Part shown: positions 11,061 through 23,626 of the stretch, piece by piece
Numbering within the stretch: position 1 is the stretch's first letter
How the letters are laid out: each line of letters begins with the position of its first letter
Assembly (NCBI GenBank): GCA_028622995.1
Contig: JAJQJQ010000049.1
Coordinates: 62,001-126,000 of the forward strand
Source of the DNA: Panagrolaimus kolymaensis
Taxonomy: Eukaryota > Nematoda > Chromadorea > Rhabditida > Panagrolaimidae
Length of the DNA: 64,000 bases
Direction of reading: 5' to 3'
The notes under the pieces: model-generated
The model's input: only the letters and a program-made list of their open reading frames with translations
What the model was told of the DNA's origin: nothing
The model's database searches: none
Position numbers and translations under genes: made by a program

Positions 11061-11418
11061 TTTAGTTACCTTTTTCAAAAAAATAACAAATAAATATTGT
11101 TATTCTTCCAGTGCAACAAAAAAAAACTCAAAAAATTTTAGGGATGAATTTTCAAAACTTAAATTTTATAATTATATATGCAAAGTAAAAAAAAATTATA
11201 ATAGCCCCTTTTTTATTTTTTTCGGTGACATCATATTTGCTAATTCATTTAAAGATAGTAATTTTATATCAAAGTATTAATAAAAAAAAAAAAGTATTAT
11301 TTATTGTTTGTTAGGTATTTGATACCCATGGCTTTTCTCTCTGGTAATAAAGTTTTTCTCCCAGTAAATATAATTAAATAAGCACATGAGATTTGATAAA
11401 TTTGGAAAAAATGGGGAG

Positions 11419-11426
11419 TATATAAG
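11419..11426 (+). promoter_or_regulatory. TATA box of left-arm srx gene
   Basis: TATATAAG about 55 bp before the ATG at 11480. The surrounding block with 'aataagcacatgag' upstream of it is also present ahead of the inverted srx copy (about 23060 on the minus strand). Confidence 0.4.
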
Positions 11427-11479
11427 CAAAGTTTATAGCTTATTTTTTTCAGATTTTGATTAGTGCCTTCAACAAAAAA

Positions 11480-12900
11480 ATGTCAAGTGTTACGATTCCT
11501 CTCGGAATTTTTATTTCTTTTTTTGCAACTTGTTGCTTTCTTTTCAATCTTTGTATGCTCATTACTCTTTGGCGAGGCTCATTTTTGTCTTCGAAACATG
11601 GTGGGATTTATTTATTGGCTTTCGCTCATATCACTGGAGGCATGATTACTTCTTCATTGGTTGCATTTTATCTTGCTCCATCAATTATGGCTAAGGTTTG
11701 TTTGTGTCATAAAGAAAATATTTAAAATGTGCATTCAGTTTATAATTTTTTAGGGTTGGCTTTTTGAATCTTTAACCATTCCACAATTTATTGGATTTGT
11801 TTTTCATGCTCAATGGTTTCAAGATATGCTATTGCAATTTGTTACAGCCATTAATAGGTAATAATATATTATTTTTAAGTTTCACGAGTTTCGAAACGAA
11901 AATTTTATTTAATTAAAATAATTAAACTAAAGAGTCAAAGTTAGTTTCCATTTGTAGATGGATGATAATTGTTTATCCTCAAACTGCAGCATTTTTTACT
12001 CGAACAAAAACTATTTCTATTATTGCAATTGTTTATGCCATTGGCATATTTCTGGGAATTATTACCAGCTATTTACTTCCATGTTGCCCGTAAGTTTACA
12101 AGCATTAAAAATTTCTAATAAAAATTAGATGGACTTTGCAGAATTTATTGGTACTATGCTGTTTTCACACTCGCATATTTAAAAACTGACTTCAATATCG
12201 CAGATTTTGCTGTTGATTTACCAATAAATATTTCATGCTCTTTAATTGCTGTAATTTGTTATTGGAGAGTATGCTTTTTTATTACTTAATTTTAATAGAT
12301 GCAAATGTTGTGTTTTTTGAAGTAAATATTTTCATAAAAATTCACATTTTAAGAATTTTTTGGAATAAAATAAAAGTGTAATTAAAACGAACCAAATTTT
12401 AGATTTATGTTTTTGTTCATAAATCAAATTCACAAATTTCAACGATTTTAAGCCAAAAAGACGCTGAATCGCGTAAAAACCGAGAAACCAAATATGCTTT
12501 ACAATTTGCTGCTTGCACAGGATTTTGCATTTGTGAGTTTTTAGTGATCTCAATTTTTTTTGATAAATGTCGAAAGAATTATTATTTTAGTTGCATGGAT
12601 AGCTTTTCGAATAATTCCTTTACTTGTTCCAACTAATCTCGCTGAACTTTTTTCAATTGTAACAATTTTGGAACTTTGTCATTGCATTTCAAGTTCTTTC
12701 GTTTTTCTTACGTTTAATCCCGAGGTAAGCAAGCGAGAAAGCATAAAACCTGCATGACTATGCTTTAACATTTTATGAATTTTGTATACATATTTTTTGT
12801 ATTTTTTTAGATTCGAAGAAATTTCATAATTGATAATAGCACCAAATCAACATCATATAACAGCACTCCTCATCCAAATGCGGCACCCCTTCCTACATGA
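11480..12900 (+). CDS. srx-like serpentine receptor, left-arm copy
   Basis: Seven exons: 11480-11695, 11754-11857, 11958-12089, 12142-12268, 12403-12532, 12591-12724, 12811-12900; 310 aa, all junctions in frame. Seven hydrophobic segments: TM1 starts right after the initiator (IPLGIFISFFATCCF), TM3 ends in TAINRWMIIVYP (N-R-W/Y motif), a conserved PCCPIYWYYA loop follows TM4, ICL3 has a polar SRKNRETKYALQF stretch, and TM7 ends in FLTFNPEIRRNF as in nematode Srx receptors. The tail is short and Ser/Thr/Pro rich. Likely a ciliary chemosensory GPCR. The inverted paralogue at 20758-22725 has the same seven exons with identical sizes for exons 1-6. Confidence 0.88.
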
Positions 12901-14026
12901 AAAACAAAGACTTTGTAAAGAAAATAACAAAAAAAAAGTGAAAATACTTTTATTTATCTTTTTAAAACCATTTTTTTTTTCACACATATTTTTTAAAAAG
13001 ATTTGTAAATTTATTCTTTTTACAATACCTTTAAAATTATTTAATTTTTTAAAACTAATTTTAGTATTACCTTGGCTTTTATTTTTTAATTCATTTTAGT
13101 TTTATGCTTTTTTCTTTAAAAAATAAATTATAATTATAAGTGTTTCTTAATTTTTTTTCTTTTTAAATATCAGCCACAATATTAATAAATATTTTATTAG
13201 TCATAAATTTTTTCTTTTCAATCTTTCATTTTTAAACAAATGCAAAACGATTTTTTTCATTGCTTTAAATAAAATAAACAAAACTGTGCTGTCTCTTTTA
13301 TTTTGATGGAATTGAAAAACTTTTTTATGGAGGTGTATTTATTTTTTTCTTTTGAATATTTTAAAAAACGTTATATTTTTCCTTTTTTCCCAAATTAAAT
13401 ATTAAAAAGAAAAATGTTTAAATTTTTGCTGGATTGAAACGCGTTTTTTTAGCTATATCGTATAAAAAAATTGATCTTCAAAAACACGTGAAACATAAAA
13501 TTAAAAGTTTGTAAATTTGGATGGCATATCGCTGGATACGGAGATTACGCCAATTAGTTAAACCGTTTGCATGTATAACGAAGCTACAATGATACTTGAT
13601 TAAAATAGAAAACTAACTTCCAATAAGTATGTGCAACAAAAAAAAGTTGAGTAAATCCAACAATCAAAAGAAATTTAATCGCCATAAAATTTGAAAAAAA
13701 GTTCCGTGGAGATAAACAGACCATCGATACCAGAAAGGAACAAAAGTAATGATTACGTGGTTCAAAATTACGCATTAGCAATTTTTTGTTTGAGAATAAA
13801 AAAGATTAACATTCATTTTTATTCTTCTTCATCAAATTCAACAACAACAAAAAAAGGGAAATTATATAATCTGTTAAATTTTTTGCCTCACCTCGATAAA
13901 CAGCTTAAAGAAGAATAAATGAAAAAAAAATGATTCAACCATGAAAGTTGAGTAATAATATGAACCAAAAAAAATCACATCATTGAAAGACAAAAAAAAG
14001 CAAAGTGTGAAAAAAGAAAAGAAAAG
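12901..14026. other. Intergenic; left end of inverted-repeat spacer
   Basis: No supported gene. Homology between the two arms stops at the srx stop codon region, so the non-duplicated spacer starts here. Short open frames on both strands are A/T-run artefacts. Confidence 0.55.
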
Positions 14027-14834
14027 ATGTTTGCCGGATCTGTGGTGAATGACGAAAATGGAAATGTCCAAAAACCAGGGATTGTATGTTTTATTTATTT
14101 AAATTATTTTTGGAAGAAATAAAATTTAAAATTTTAGTTTACTTTAATGAAAATTGGATACACTTTGGATGGAGAATTCGATCCAAATCATGATGATTTT
14201 CGATGGTGTTGGGGAAAATGTCATGTTCATGTTAGTTTTTTTTAGTTTTTTTAATGCCATTGAATTCTCGAACTCCTAATGCGAAAATCAATTATTTTTA
14301 GTTTAGCATGAAAATCACGAGCGTTCTTGCAAGCATAGCCGCAATTATGGATCTCGTGGATTTTATATTAAACCCAAACTCAGATATTTTAGTTATTTTA
14401 AAACATTGTATTTATTATATCATAATTTTAATTATGCTACTTTCGATCATTTTTTGGAGAAAATTTTATAAACTTTTAAATATTTATTTATTTTATTTGG
14501 TAAAAAATGTTTTATCTATGGATATTTTTTTAAATTTTGGATTCTAGGCAATTAGCATGCTCACAAATTTCGGATATATACTTTATTTATTTATTGTAGT
14601 TCTTAAAATGTCCAGTTTAGCAACCGATGCTGAATCAAGAAAAGTTATTTTAAGTATGTTTTTAAGAAATTTTGGGAATTTTTTATAAAAAATTTAAGAC
14701 TTTTAGATGCCCAATTGATTATGCTAATTCAAGCCATAGTTGATACATTAACTTTATTTTTCAATGCTTGGTCGTTTTATTGCGTTTATGTTGAATATAG
14801 ATATTTAAGAGGACGAATAAAAAATGGAGTTTAA
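14027..14834 (+). CDS. Nematode four-TM membrane protein, tandem copy 1
   Basis: Five exons: 14027-14083, 14138-14230, 14302-14499, 14548-14653, 14707-14834; 193 aa. Layout: hydrophilic N terminus ending in KPGI, a conserved block FTLMKIGYTLDGEFDP with a Cys/His end (WCWGKCHVH), then four hydrophobic segments, a short FWRKFYKLL loop between TM2 and TM3, and a C-terminal YVEYRYLRGRIKNG. Exon sizes 93, 198 and 106 recur in the next two genes. I do not recognise a named family with confidence; the cysteine-rich pre-TM1 block and four TMs recall nematode-specific tetraspan families of unknown function. It is the first of three tandem paralogues inside the inverted-repeat spacer. Confidence 0.78.
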
Positions 14835-15160
14835 AAATACAAGAAAAAAGGTTAAATGCAATCCAAAATTATGATTCAAAAAAAAATCAGAAAAATCTCA
14901 AAAAAAGCAAAAAGGTTTTTGTCAAAATGTAGCCATTTTTATTCAATTGCCTACAAACGTACGTCATAATTTAAAAAAACACAAGAAAAAGCTTGCAAAA
15001 AAAATTATTCTTCTCCTCCCGTGTTAAATAGATAAGCAGCTTTAAGTGAAAACTATGAAGCATGTATTGAAGTGCGTCAAAAATAATCGATTAAAAAATA
15101 TGAGTCAAAATGAAAAACTCACATCGTAGTTTTGAAAAGAGCTAATTGTAAAAAATAATA

Positions 15161-15981
15161 ATGTTTTCGAGATTGTTTTCGAGAACTACGGCGGCGACGG
15201 ATGAAGAAAATGGAAATGTTATTAAAAAACCGGGAATTGTGAGTTTTATGCAAATTTTTTATCTTTATCGTAAAGTTGGTTTTAGTTTACTTTAATGAAA
15301 ATAGGTTACACATTGGATGGAGAATTCGATCCAAATCACGAAGATTTTCGAGGATGTTGTGGAAAAATTCATATTCATGTAAGTTTTGAAAATATATATG
15401 TATCTCAAGATAAATAAAAAAAATTATTTATTTTTTAGAAAATTGTAATATTTATAACTATTATTTCTGTATTAATAACGATTTACGATGTCGTTAATTT
15501 TTTTTTAAATCCTTCCGCTGATACTTTATTGATTTCAAGAAAATGTTTAACTCTATTCATTGTAATACTTTTAGTGATATCTCTGACATTTTGGAAAAAA
15601 TTATATAAATTATTAAAACTTTATTTTCTTTATTTAGTAAGCATAGAGCCTTGTTAATGGTCTTTAATTTTAGGATTTTAGGGAATTAGTATTCTCATAG
15701 ATTTCGGGTATATCGTTTTTTTATTTATTGTAGTTCTTAAAATGTCGGATACGAAAAATGAGGATGTGTCAGCTGATAAAATTTTAAGTAAGATTTTTTT
15801 TTATTAATTTTGTTTAAGTTTTCTTGAATGAATGAATAAATGGTTTTTAGATACTCAATTATCAATGTTAGAAGAAGCGGTGATAGTTACATTAACTCTA
15901 TTTTTTAATGCTTGGTCATTTTATGGTCTTTATGTTGAATATAAATATTTAAAAGGAAGAATAAAAAATGGAATATTTTAA
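15161..15981 (+). CDS. Nematode four-TM membrane protein, tandem copy 2
   Basis: Exons 15161-15238, 15286-15378, 15439-15636, 15682-15787, 15851-15981; 201 aa. The block FTLMKIGYTLDGEFDP is identical to copy 1 and ends in GCCGKIHIH. Exons 2-4 have exactly the same lengths as copy 1. The acceptor of exon 4 has two closely spaced AGs (15672-15673 and 15680-15681); only the second keeps the frame. C terminus YVEYKYLKGRIKNG. Unknown function; membrane protein by composition. Separated from copy 1 by 326 bp, so probably independently transcribed. Confidence 0.78.
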
Positions 15982-16727
15982 AATACAAATTATTGAGATT
16001 TATAAAATAATTTAAAAAGCAAGATGCTGAATTTTATAAAAATTTATACATACATAAGCGAGGCACATTTATTCCGAAATTATGAAAATTTTTAATATTA
16101 TGGTGGAAAATTCTAAGTCTTAAAAAGCGTTTTTAGACAACATCTTGAACTCTGAACTATAGGAAAAAGGTCACAGAAATATCAGAATAAATTTTCTTAA
16201 ACTAGAAATTAAAAAAATAAACGCCATTTAAAAATTTTATCTTGTATTTTTGAATCCGTTATTAAAAAGTTTAGGCAATTTTTTCAATCAATAGTCCCGC
16301 TGATTTTTTAAAATAATTCGCAAAATAGATTACGGAGTGTAAGCTCTGGTCTTCCTTTTTCATTCCAATATTAATAACCTATCCTTTATAAGACAAGACG
16401 GAGGCAGTAATGATGTTTGTTCACATCATTTTAAAACAACGTCACAAGGCTCCTTCTTTTAAGCTTTTTTTTATTCCTTTCCTCAAATTTTATGGCTTTT
16501 TTAAAGCGCTTATTTAAAGCTCCTTTTTTATTTATACATTGATAAGAACTTTTTCAAAGCAAAAAAAAAAGCGGCGCGTAGTCTCAAAAAATAAAATCAA
16601 AAAACAATCCAACAACAAAATAAAAAAAATCATCATTGTCAAAAATTAACAACTATGTTGCACCTTAATTTATTTATCGAATTTTCTACTTCTGTGCCCA
16701 AATTTCTTAAAATATTTAAACTAAATA

Positions 16728-17811
16728 ATGAAATGGAAATGGTTTACTAAAAAACGAAACAATAGAGATGAAGATGGAATTGAAATGCCTGGAATCGTAA
16801 GTTCAAAATGGCAGAATTTGGTGAATCAATAATTACTTTTTAGTTTACGATTATGAAAATAGGCTACACTTTGGATGGAACTTTTGATCCTCAACATGAA
16901 GATTTTCTTTTTTGTTGTTGTAATTGCCATATTCATGTAAGTTTTAGAGGCTTGGCTAACGTCAAATTTTTTTCCTTCAAAACTTTGCGAAAGAATAAAA
17001 AATTTGTGCTTGAAACCCATATTTGCAATTTTCTAAGATACTTTTTGTATTTTGCCAAGTTTGCTCTTCTTTTTTAAAGCTTTTTTTATCAAATTATAAA
17101 AATGCCCATTTCTTTCTTCATTTTGTGATCCACCATGATGAGATTAAAAATCATTTTAGCAAAAACAAAAAAAGCGTAAATGTTTTTTTTATTTTTTGTC
17201 CATTTTTTAGAAAATTTTTCTTTCTTAAAAATACAGAGCTTAAAATTGATATTATTTCTTTTCCAACTTTTTTAGAAAGTTATGATCGTTACAGCTGTAG
17301 TTGCAATACTTACATCAATCCTTGGCTTCGTAAATTTTTTTCTCCAAAATGGCCAACATGATACTTTATATTCATTAAAATTTTTTGTTGATTTATTGAT
17401 GACCCTAACTGCCGTAATGTCAATAATATTATGGAGAAGATTTTATAAATTTTTAAAAGCTTATATGTTTTATATGGTATTTTTTTATGATAAGTAAGAC
17501 TTTTAATTTATAGGGATTTATTTTAGGCTAATACCCTTCTCCTTGATTTTGGGCATTTAATTTTTTTACTTGTTGTTGTAATAAAAATGTCTAAAATAAA
17601 AACTGGAGACTCCGAAATTGATAAAGAACTATTATGTAAGTTACATTGAAGCATTGTTTTAGATAAATCTCATTTTTTAGTCGTGGAATTAACATTGTTG
17701 ATACAAGTTATTGGCTTGACTTTATCCATATTAACGAATGCTTGGACTATATATATTGTATATATTGAATATAAATATTTAAAAGGTCGAGTGAGAAACG
17801 ATGATCCTTAA
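16728..17811 (+). CDS. Nematode four-TM membrane protein, tandem copy 3
   Basis: Exons 16728-16796, 16844-16936, 17276-17476, 17527-17635, 17681-17811; 200 aa. More diverged than copies 1 and 2: the pre-TM1 block reads FTIMKIGYTLDGTFDP and ends in CCCNCHIH, with extra cysteines; exons 3 and 4 are each one codon longer. Intron 2 is expanded to 339 nt. The end YIEYKYLKGR is conserved. The conserved, cysteine/histidine-tipped N-terminal block across all three suggests it is the functional surface, possibly a metal or disulfide site, but that is inference. Confidence 0.76.
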
Positions 17812-18548
17812 TAAAATAAATTCTTAAATAAAAATATTTTAAACTAAACCCAAATAAAGCCCTTGAAAAATGTAAATAGTTGCATTGATTATTAATAAAG
17901 AAGATCGTTTTTTTTCGTAATTTAAGGAGCTTCAAAAACAATATAAAATTCTAATAAATTGAAAAATATTTGATAATTTGAAAATTTAAATACTTTTTTT
18001 TATACTTCTATCAGTCATAAAATGGCTACAATAATATGAAACATTTCTGCAAAACATTTTTTGTTTAAAAAATTTTATACCCGGTTTTTCAACTTATCTT
18101 ATTAAAAAAGAGGATACTTAATTTGCCTCCTTTTGATTTGCCAATTCCATAAAAATGTTTTCACTATCATTAAAACAATCTTTTGAACTTTCTCCAAAAA
18201 AAGTTAATTAGGACTCAAAAGCTATCTATTTTATTTTCCGGCTTGGATGTATGTTTATTGCTTCTGTATGAAAGCACAGTTTTTTCTTCTTCTGTTTTTA
18301 TTATGGTTTTAAGCTTGTGACTGTTTTTAATTGAAAGAAACAATATCAAATTTTAAAGGTAAAAAATTTTTTTTTTCTGTTAAGATTGAAAAGAACAAAG
18401 ACCCATAAAAATGTTATGTTTATACTTTAGCCTTTTAAAATAAAATATTTTCTTATCTGTTTGTTTGTTTGTTGTAAAAACGTATTAAAAGAAGCACCCT
18501 TAAATTTAATTTTTTTCATTATTTTCAAGCAAAAAAGTCCTTTACACG
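17812..18548. other. Intergenic, nothing recognised
   Basis: A/T-rich spacer between the four-TM cluster and the secreted protein gene. The minus-strand frames at 17747-17941 and 18427-18702 are antisense shadows of coding exons. Confidence 0.55.
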
Positions 18549-20381
18549 ATGCTTTTGAAAGTAGTTTGTTTAATTCTTTTAATTGCAACCTGTGTTTTTG
18601 CTGGTCGTCTTCCTCGACCTTATTCAAGTCGAAGCCACAAAGTTGCTGGGCATAAATTTGATGATGCGGTTTGTAATGCTCAAATAGAAACATTAAATCC
18701 AAATTGTGGTTATTATGTTTTTGTTACAGAATACAGTGTTACAACTTGTACCTACAGTACTGTCGTAAGTTTTACTCTTTCCAGCTAGGGAAAATTTGAA
18801 TAAACTTATTTTTTAAAGTTTTCTGCTCTTGGTGAATATCTTGTTAAAAGTGTTATCCCTGATGGGGGAAATTCATATGGAATACAATATTTTGGAATTG
18901 GTGATGAATGGTGTGAATATGCATATAATAATAAACAAGAATTTGAATATATGCTTAATGAAACTACAATAGAAAATGGTAATGATTGCAATCTATATGA
19001 AACAGGAGCATATTATTCTGGGTAATTTTTTTATTATGAGAAATTTTTTTATTTAATATAAAAGTAAATTTTTAGCCCATTTAAATATTTACTTTCTCTT
19101 GCTCCCAGTTATCCCAACCTTGCTGTATTTCTTCAAGGTGAAACAGAGTAAGCAAAAAATTCAATGAAAAATTTACTGACAAATTTATAAATTTTATTTT
19201 AGCTCAATTACAGATTTACAAAACGCAACAATATTAGCCCAACAAGTAGCCTCAGCCATTCCCAATCTTTATGTTTACGATCATTCCGCAAATGGAGATC
19301 AAACAGGATTATTCGCAGTTCTTACAGGAAATCAATCAGGCCACGTTATTCGAGGAGATCCAGATTTAGCAGCACTCAAGCAAAAAGTTCAACAACAATT
19401 GGTGCCAGACTTTTTAAACGTTGCTTGCTCGGGTAGCACAATGCCTACTAAAGGCACAACATGTATGTTCTTTAAGTATTTATAAGTAAAAAAATTAAAA
19501 ATAACATTTAAAATTTCAATTTTTAATTAGATTTTTTTGTTTTTCAGTCAGAACAACAACAAGAAATGAAATCACGACGCATCGTCCATCAACAGGTATA
19601 ATTAATATTTTTTATAAATCAAAAATAAGCAACAACAAAAAAGCTAATAAATATATAAATATATATTTATTATTCTAAACCTTTTTTTAAGCGACTACCG
19701 GAAAGCCTTCTACACAAGTTTGCTCACTTTTGATATTTATTGAAGAAGCTAGCGATGTAATTGGTTATGATTCAAAATTGATGTTCCTTAAATTGGCTCA
19801 ACAAATTGCGATGAAAGCAAATAAAAATGCTAATCAACGCTATGCCATAGCTCTCTATGGCCAAGAAGTATATCAAAATATTGAAGCTCAAAATTTTGTG
19901 GATTTCAATCATACAATTACAAATTTAATTAATGTTATGGCAGAACAAAATTTGCCTAATGGTCGTCGAACATATTTACAACCGTAAGAAAATTTTAGAA
20001 TGCACTTGAATGGAAAAAATATTTTTGATAATTTTTCAGAATACTTTCGGACCTCGATACAATTCTTTATTCCGGATTTATTTCAAACTTTGCTGTTCTC
20101 CTTTTGGCTGAAGCAGAGTAATAAAAAAATTTTTTAAATTGTTTTTAATATTTTTTTATTATTATAGTAAGATAGCTGATCCTTCCAAAGCCTCTCCATT
20201 GTTCAGATCCGCCGTTGCTTCAGGAGCAGATATTTATGTTATTGATAAAAGCAAAAGTGTTAATTTTTGGACTGGTTTACCATCAAGTCATATTCTTAAT
20301 GGAACTGGAGCTACACAAAGTTCATTGTTTGCAAATCTTAGCAAAAGCCTTGTTCCTGAATTTGAAAAAATGAAATGTTAA
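18549..20381 (+). CDS. Secreted protein with two degenerate VWA-like modules
   Basis: Eight exons: 18549-18764, 18819-19021, 19076-19147, 19203-19462, 19548-19595, 19692-19983, 20040-20117, 20168-20381; 460 aa. Signal peptide MLLKVVCLILLIATCVFAG. Two homologous halves of about 180-200 residues each run YxVFVTEYS...ALGEYL...FKYLLSLAP...LAVFLQGETD... and SLLIFIEEA...FLKLAQQI...LSDLDTIL...FAVLLLAEAD..., separated by a short Thr-rich linker (about residues 245-270). The alternating beta/alpha hydrophobic pattern and the final 'YVxDxS' strands fit a von Willebrand A fold as found in many nematode secreted proteins, but no intact DxSxS metal site is visible, so metal binding is doubtful. The two halves have the same exon phases at their ends, pointing to internal duplication. 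Function unknown; perhaps extracellular adhesion. Confidence 0.72.
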
Positions 20382-20757
20382 AACTTTTTAAGGAGTTTTT
20401 TTTATTAAAGAAAATGCCTACAATATTTAAAATTTTATGTTTAAATTTATTACAAAATATGCTAATTATATATTAATAAATAAAGTTTGCAAAAGTTAAT
20501 TAATTCTAAAGATTTATAATGACAAATATACAAATGTTGTAGAGAATTCTTTGTTCAAATAAACGGAGAATAAAAAAAACAAATAATAAAGTGATTTTTT
20601 TTTTTGAGAAAAAAATGAAGGGAAAAAATCAAAAATAAATAATGTGGTCAATCAATTATGGAACAAAAATTTATATTGTGAGGTCATTTTATTTCAAAAG
20701 TATACGAATCTTTTTATTCCTTGTTATTTTTCAAGAAGTCTGTTTCCCTTGTTGGTT
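20382..20757. other. Convergent intergenic, right end of spacer
   Basis: Short spacer between the convergent VWA-like gene (+) and the inverted srx gene (-). AATAAA-like signals lie at about 20477-20490 and 20568. No homology to the left-arm downstream region at 12901 on, so the inverted homology ends at the srx stop codon. Confidence 0.5.
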
Positions 20758-22725
20758 TTAACCCAAAGTACTTGCAACATTACTTGGTCCATTTGGATGA
20801 TTAGTAGTGCTGCCATATGTTGATCTCGTGCTACTAGCGACTAAGAATTTACGTCGAATCTAAAAAATACAAAAAATATACATACAAATTTAATAAAAGA
20901 TTGAAGAACTGCCATGCAGAATTTCTTATGCTAGTTTGCTTACCTCGGGATTAAACGTAAGAAAAACGAATGAATTTGAAATGCAATGACAAAGTTCCAA
21001 AATTGTTACAATTGAAAAAAGTTCAGCGAGATTAGTTGGAACAAGTAAAGGAATTATTCGAAAAGCGATCCATGCAACTAAAAAATTTGATCTTTAGAAA
21101 TTTTAAGTCCAAAAAAAGAATAACTCACAAATGCAAAATCCTGTGCAAGCAGCAAATTGCAAAGCATATTTGGTTTCTCGATTTTTACGGGATTCCGCAT
21201 CTTTTTGACTTAAAATAGTTGAAATTTGTGAGTTTGATTTATGAACATAAACGTAAATCTAAAAATAGATTTACTTTAATTACACTTTTATTAATTCAAA
21301 GAAAGAAAAATTTTGGCGCGTGTGTAGAGTTAATCCTTCTATTGTCTCACTTATGAAAAAGTTATTAAAAATAATTTTTATTTATATAAAGGCCACCAAA
21401 GTTAATCTTTCTTTTTTAAATTCATATAAATGTAATAACATAATTACTGTAGAGTGAAAATATCCTTTAAAAAGGGTATATGGAAAAAAATGATAGGTTT
21501 GGTACAAATTTTGACAAAATTTTGGTCGTTTTAAGTGGCCGAGTAAAATGTTTTTGAGAAGCTTGAATCGCTCATTTTTTGCAAAAATGAAACTTTGTGA
21601 ACTTCAGATTTAAAACACAAAATATTAACAAAAGCTTTACATTTTTTATATATTTTTTGTATTTTAGCTTACTATTATTTTTTAATTAAAATTCGTCACC
21701 AAAAGTTGCAAAGTTCTCTCAACCATTTTCAATAATCATGGCTCAATTTCAAAGAAGTGCATTTTCTCCTAACTTTTACACATAAAACAACAAACACGGG
21801 TTTTCAAAAAGTGCATGTCCTTGCCTGAATTCTCACACATTCATACATTTTAGCTTTTTCTTGATGATTACTATTTTATTTTTTTCCCAGGATATGGAAT
21901 AGAAAATAAAAATTTGCACATGTTTCTTATAAAAATGAAACTTACTCTCCAATAACATATTACAGCAATTAAAGAACATGAAATATTTATGGGTAAATCA
22001 ACAGCAAAATCTGCGATATTGAAGTCAGTTTTTAAATATGCGAGTGTGAAAACAGCATAGTACCAATAAATTCTGCAAAATCCATCTAATTTTTATTAGA
22101 AATTTTTAATGCTTGTAAACTTACGGGCAACATGGAAGTAAATAGCTGGTAATAATGCCCAGAAATATGCCAATGGCATAAACAATTGCAATAATAGAAA
22201 TAGTTTTTGTTCGAGTAAAATATGCTGCAGTTTGAGGATAAACAATTATCATCCATCTACAAATGGAAACTTTGACTCTTTAGTTTAATTATTTTAATTA
22301 AATCAAATTTACGTTTCGACATTTCTGAAACTTAAAAATAATATATTTTTACCTATTAATGGCTGTAACAAATTGTAAAAGCATATCTTGAAACCATTGA
22401 GCATGAAAAACGAATCCAATAAATTGTGGAATGGTTAAAGATTCAAAAAGCCAACCCTAAAAATTCAAAACTGTACATTTTAAATATTTTCTTTATGACA
22501 CAAACAAACCTTAGCCATAATTGATGGAGCAAGGTAAAATGCAACCAAAGAAGAAGTAATCATGCCTCCGGTGATATGAGCGAAAGCCAATAAATAAATC
22601 CCACCATGTTTCGAAGATAAAAATGAGCCTCGCCAAAGAGTAATGAGCATACAAAGATTGAAAAGAAAGCAACAAGTTGCAAAAAAAGAAATAAAAATTC
22701 CGAGAGGAATCGTAGCAATTGACAT
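20758..22725 (-). CDS. srx-like serpentine receptor, right-arm inverted copy
   Basis: Seven exons on the minus strand: 22725-22510, 22456-22353, 22256-22125, 22072-21946, 21258-21129, 21077-20944, 20859-20758; 314 aa. Exons 1-6 have exactly the same lengths (216, 104, 132, 127, 130, 134 nt) as the gene at 11480, and the protein is almost identical except at residue 2-4 and in the C-terminal tail, which differs (ASSTRSTYGSTT...). Intron 4 has grown to 687 nt from 134 nt in the left arm, by inserted sequence of no recognisable origin. Family and role as for the left copy. Tail divergence could affect arrestin or trafficking contacts. Confidence 0.88.
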
Positions 22726-23626
22726 CTTCTTTTTGTTTAAACAAATTCAGTCTGGAAAAAAGGAAGATAAAAATATTTTTCTTTAATTTTACAAATCTGG
22801 CAAAATTAATTTTAAAATGAAATTTTTCCACCATATTTTTAAAGTTTTAAATCTTTCGCGACGCGATCAAAAAAATTAAATTTTATTATTTCCGTTTACA
22901 AAACACAAATTTTTTTGAAAAGCTTTTTTAAAAGCTTGAAAAAAATTCATAAAAATTTTACTTTCCTTACTTAGAGAAAAAAAGTAAACTTCAAGAGAAA
23001 TATTTTAGGTTTGTAACTTAGCTTTTATATTTCAACCTCTCCTCCGAAAAACTCATGTGCTTATTAATTTATATTGGTGGGAGAGAAATGGTTTTTCCTT
23101 TGTAAAAATGGAAAAATTTATACCGCCCAATTATTAGTAGAAAAAAAACCGCGTGTGAAAAAACCTAAAAAAAATTATTACTTTTTTTTATATTTTGATA
23201 TAAAATTACTATCTTTTATATTTTCTATAAAGATTATAAAAACATACCTACGTCGTCATTAAAATAAAAAAGAGGGTCTATTATATCTTTCTTTTTTTGC
23301 ATATATAAATATTATCTTTTTGGCATTAGCCATTCAAGGTTAAAACAAAAACACAAAAAATGAAGACATTTTCAATAGAATCAGAAAGTCCACTATTGCA
23401 TTTAATTTTATTTTATGAATGAAATAAAAAAAAATCTTGTGATTTACGTGGATTATTTTTTGCACATGACACGAGACCACCAAAGAAGATATTTCTTAAA
23501 ATGTCAAAAAAGAAAGAAAAGCTAGACACACAAAAAGAAGAAATAAAACAGAAAGCGAAATAATATTTAATAGGAACATATAATTTTATAGATTTAGTTT
23601 TTATGATAAGACTGTTACATAACTGA
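22726..23626. other. P450-srx intergenic, right arm
   Basis: About 0.9 kb between the P450 stop and the srx start, both on the minus strand. It is homologous to about 10563-11479 in the left arm (single copy here). No gene. Confidence 0.6.

Noticed and set aside
11456..11725. Alternative longer N terminus for the srx gene starting before 11480
   Set aside because: The paralogue at 22725 starts at the equivalent ATG and the upstream codons differ; the TATA box position also fits 11480.
13515..13555. Possible fragment of the phosphatase exon (similar to 'atatcgctggata' at 61849)
   Set aside because: Only about 16 nt are similar and the frame does not continue; chance match.
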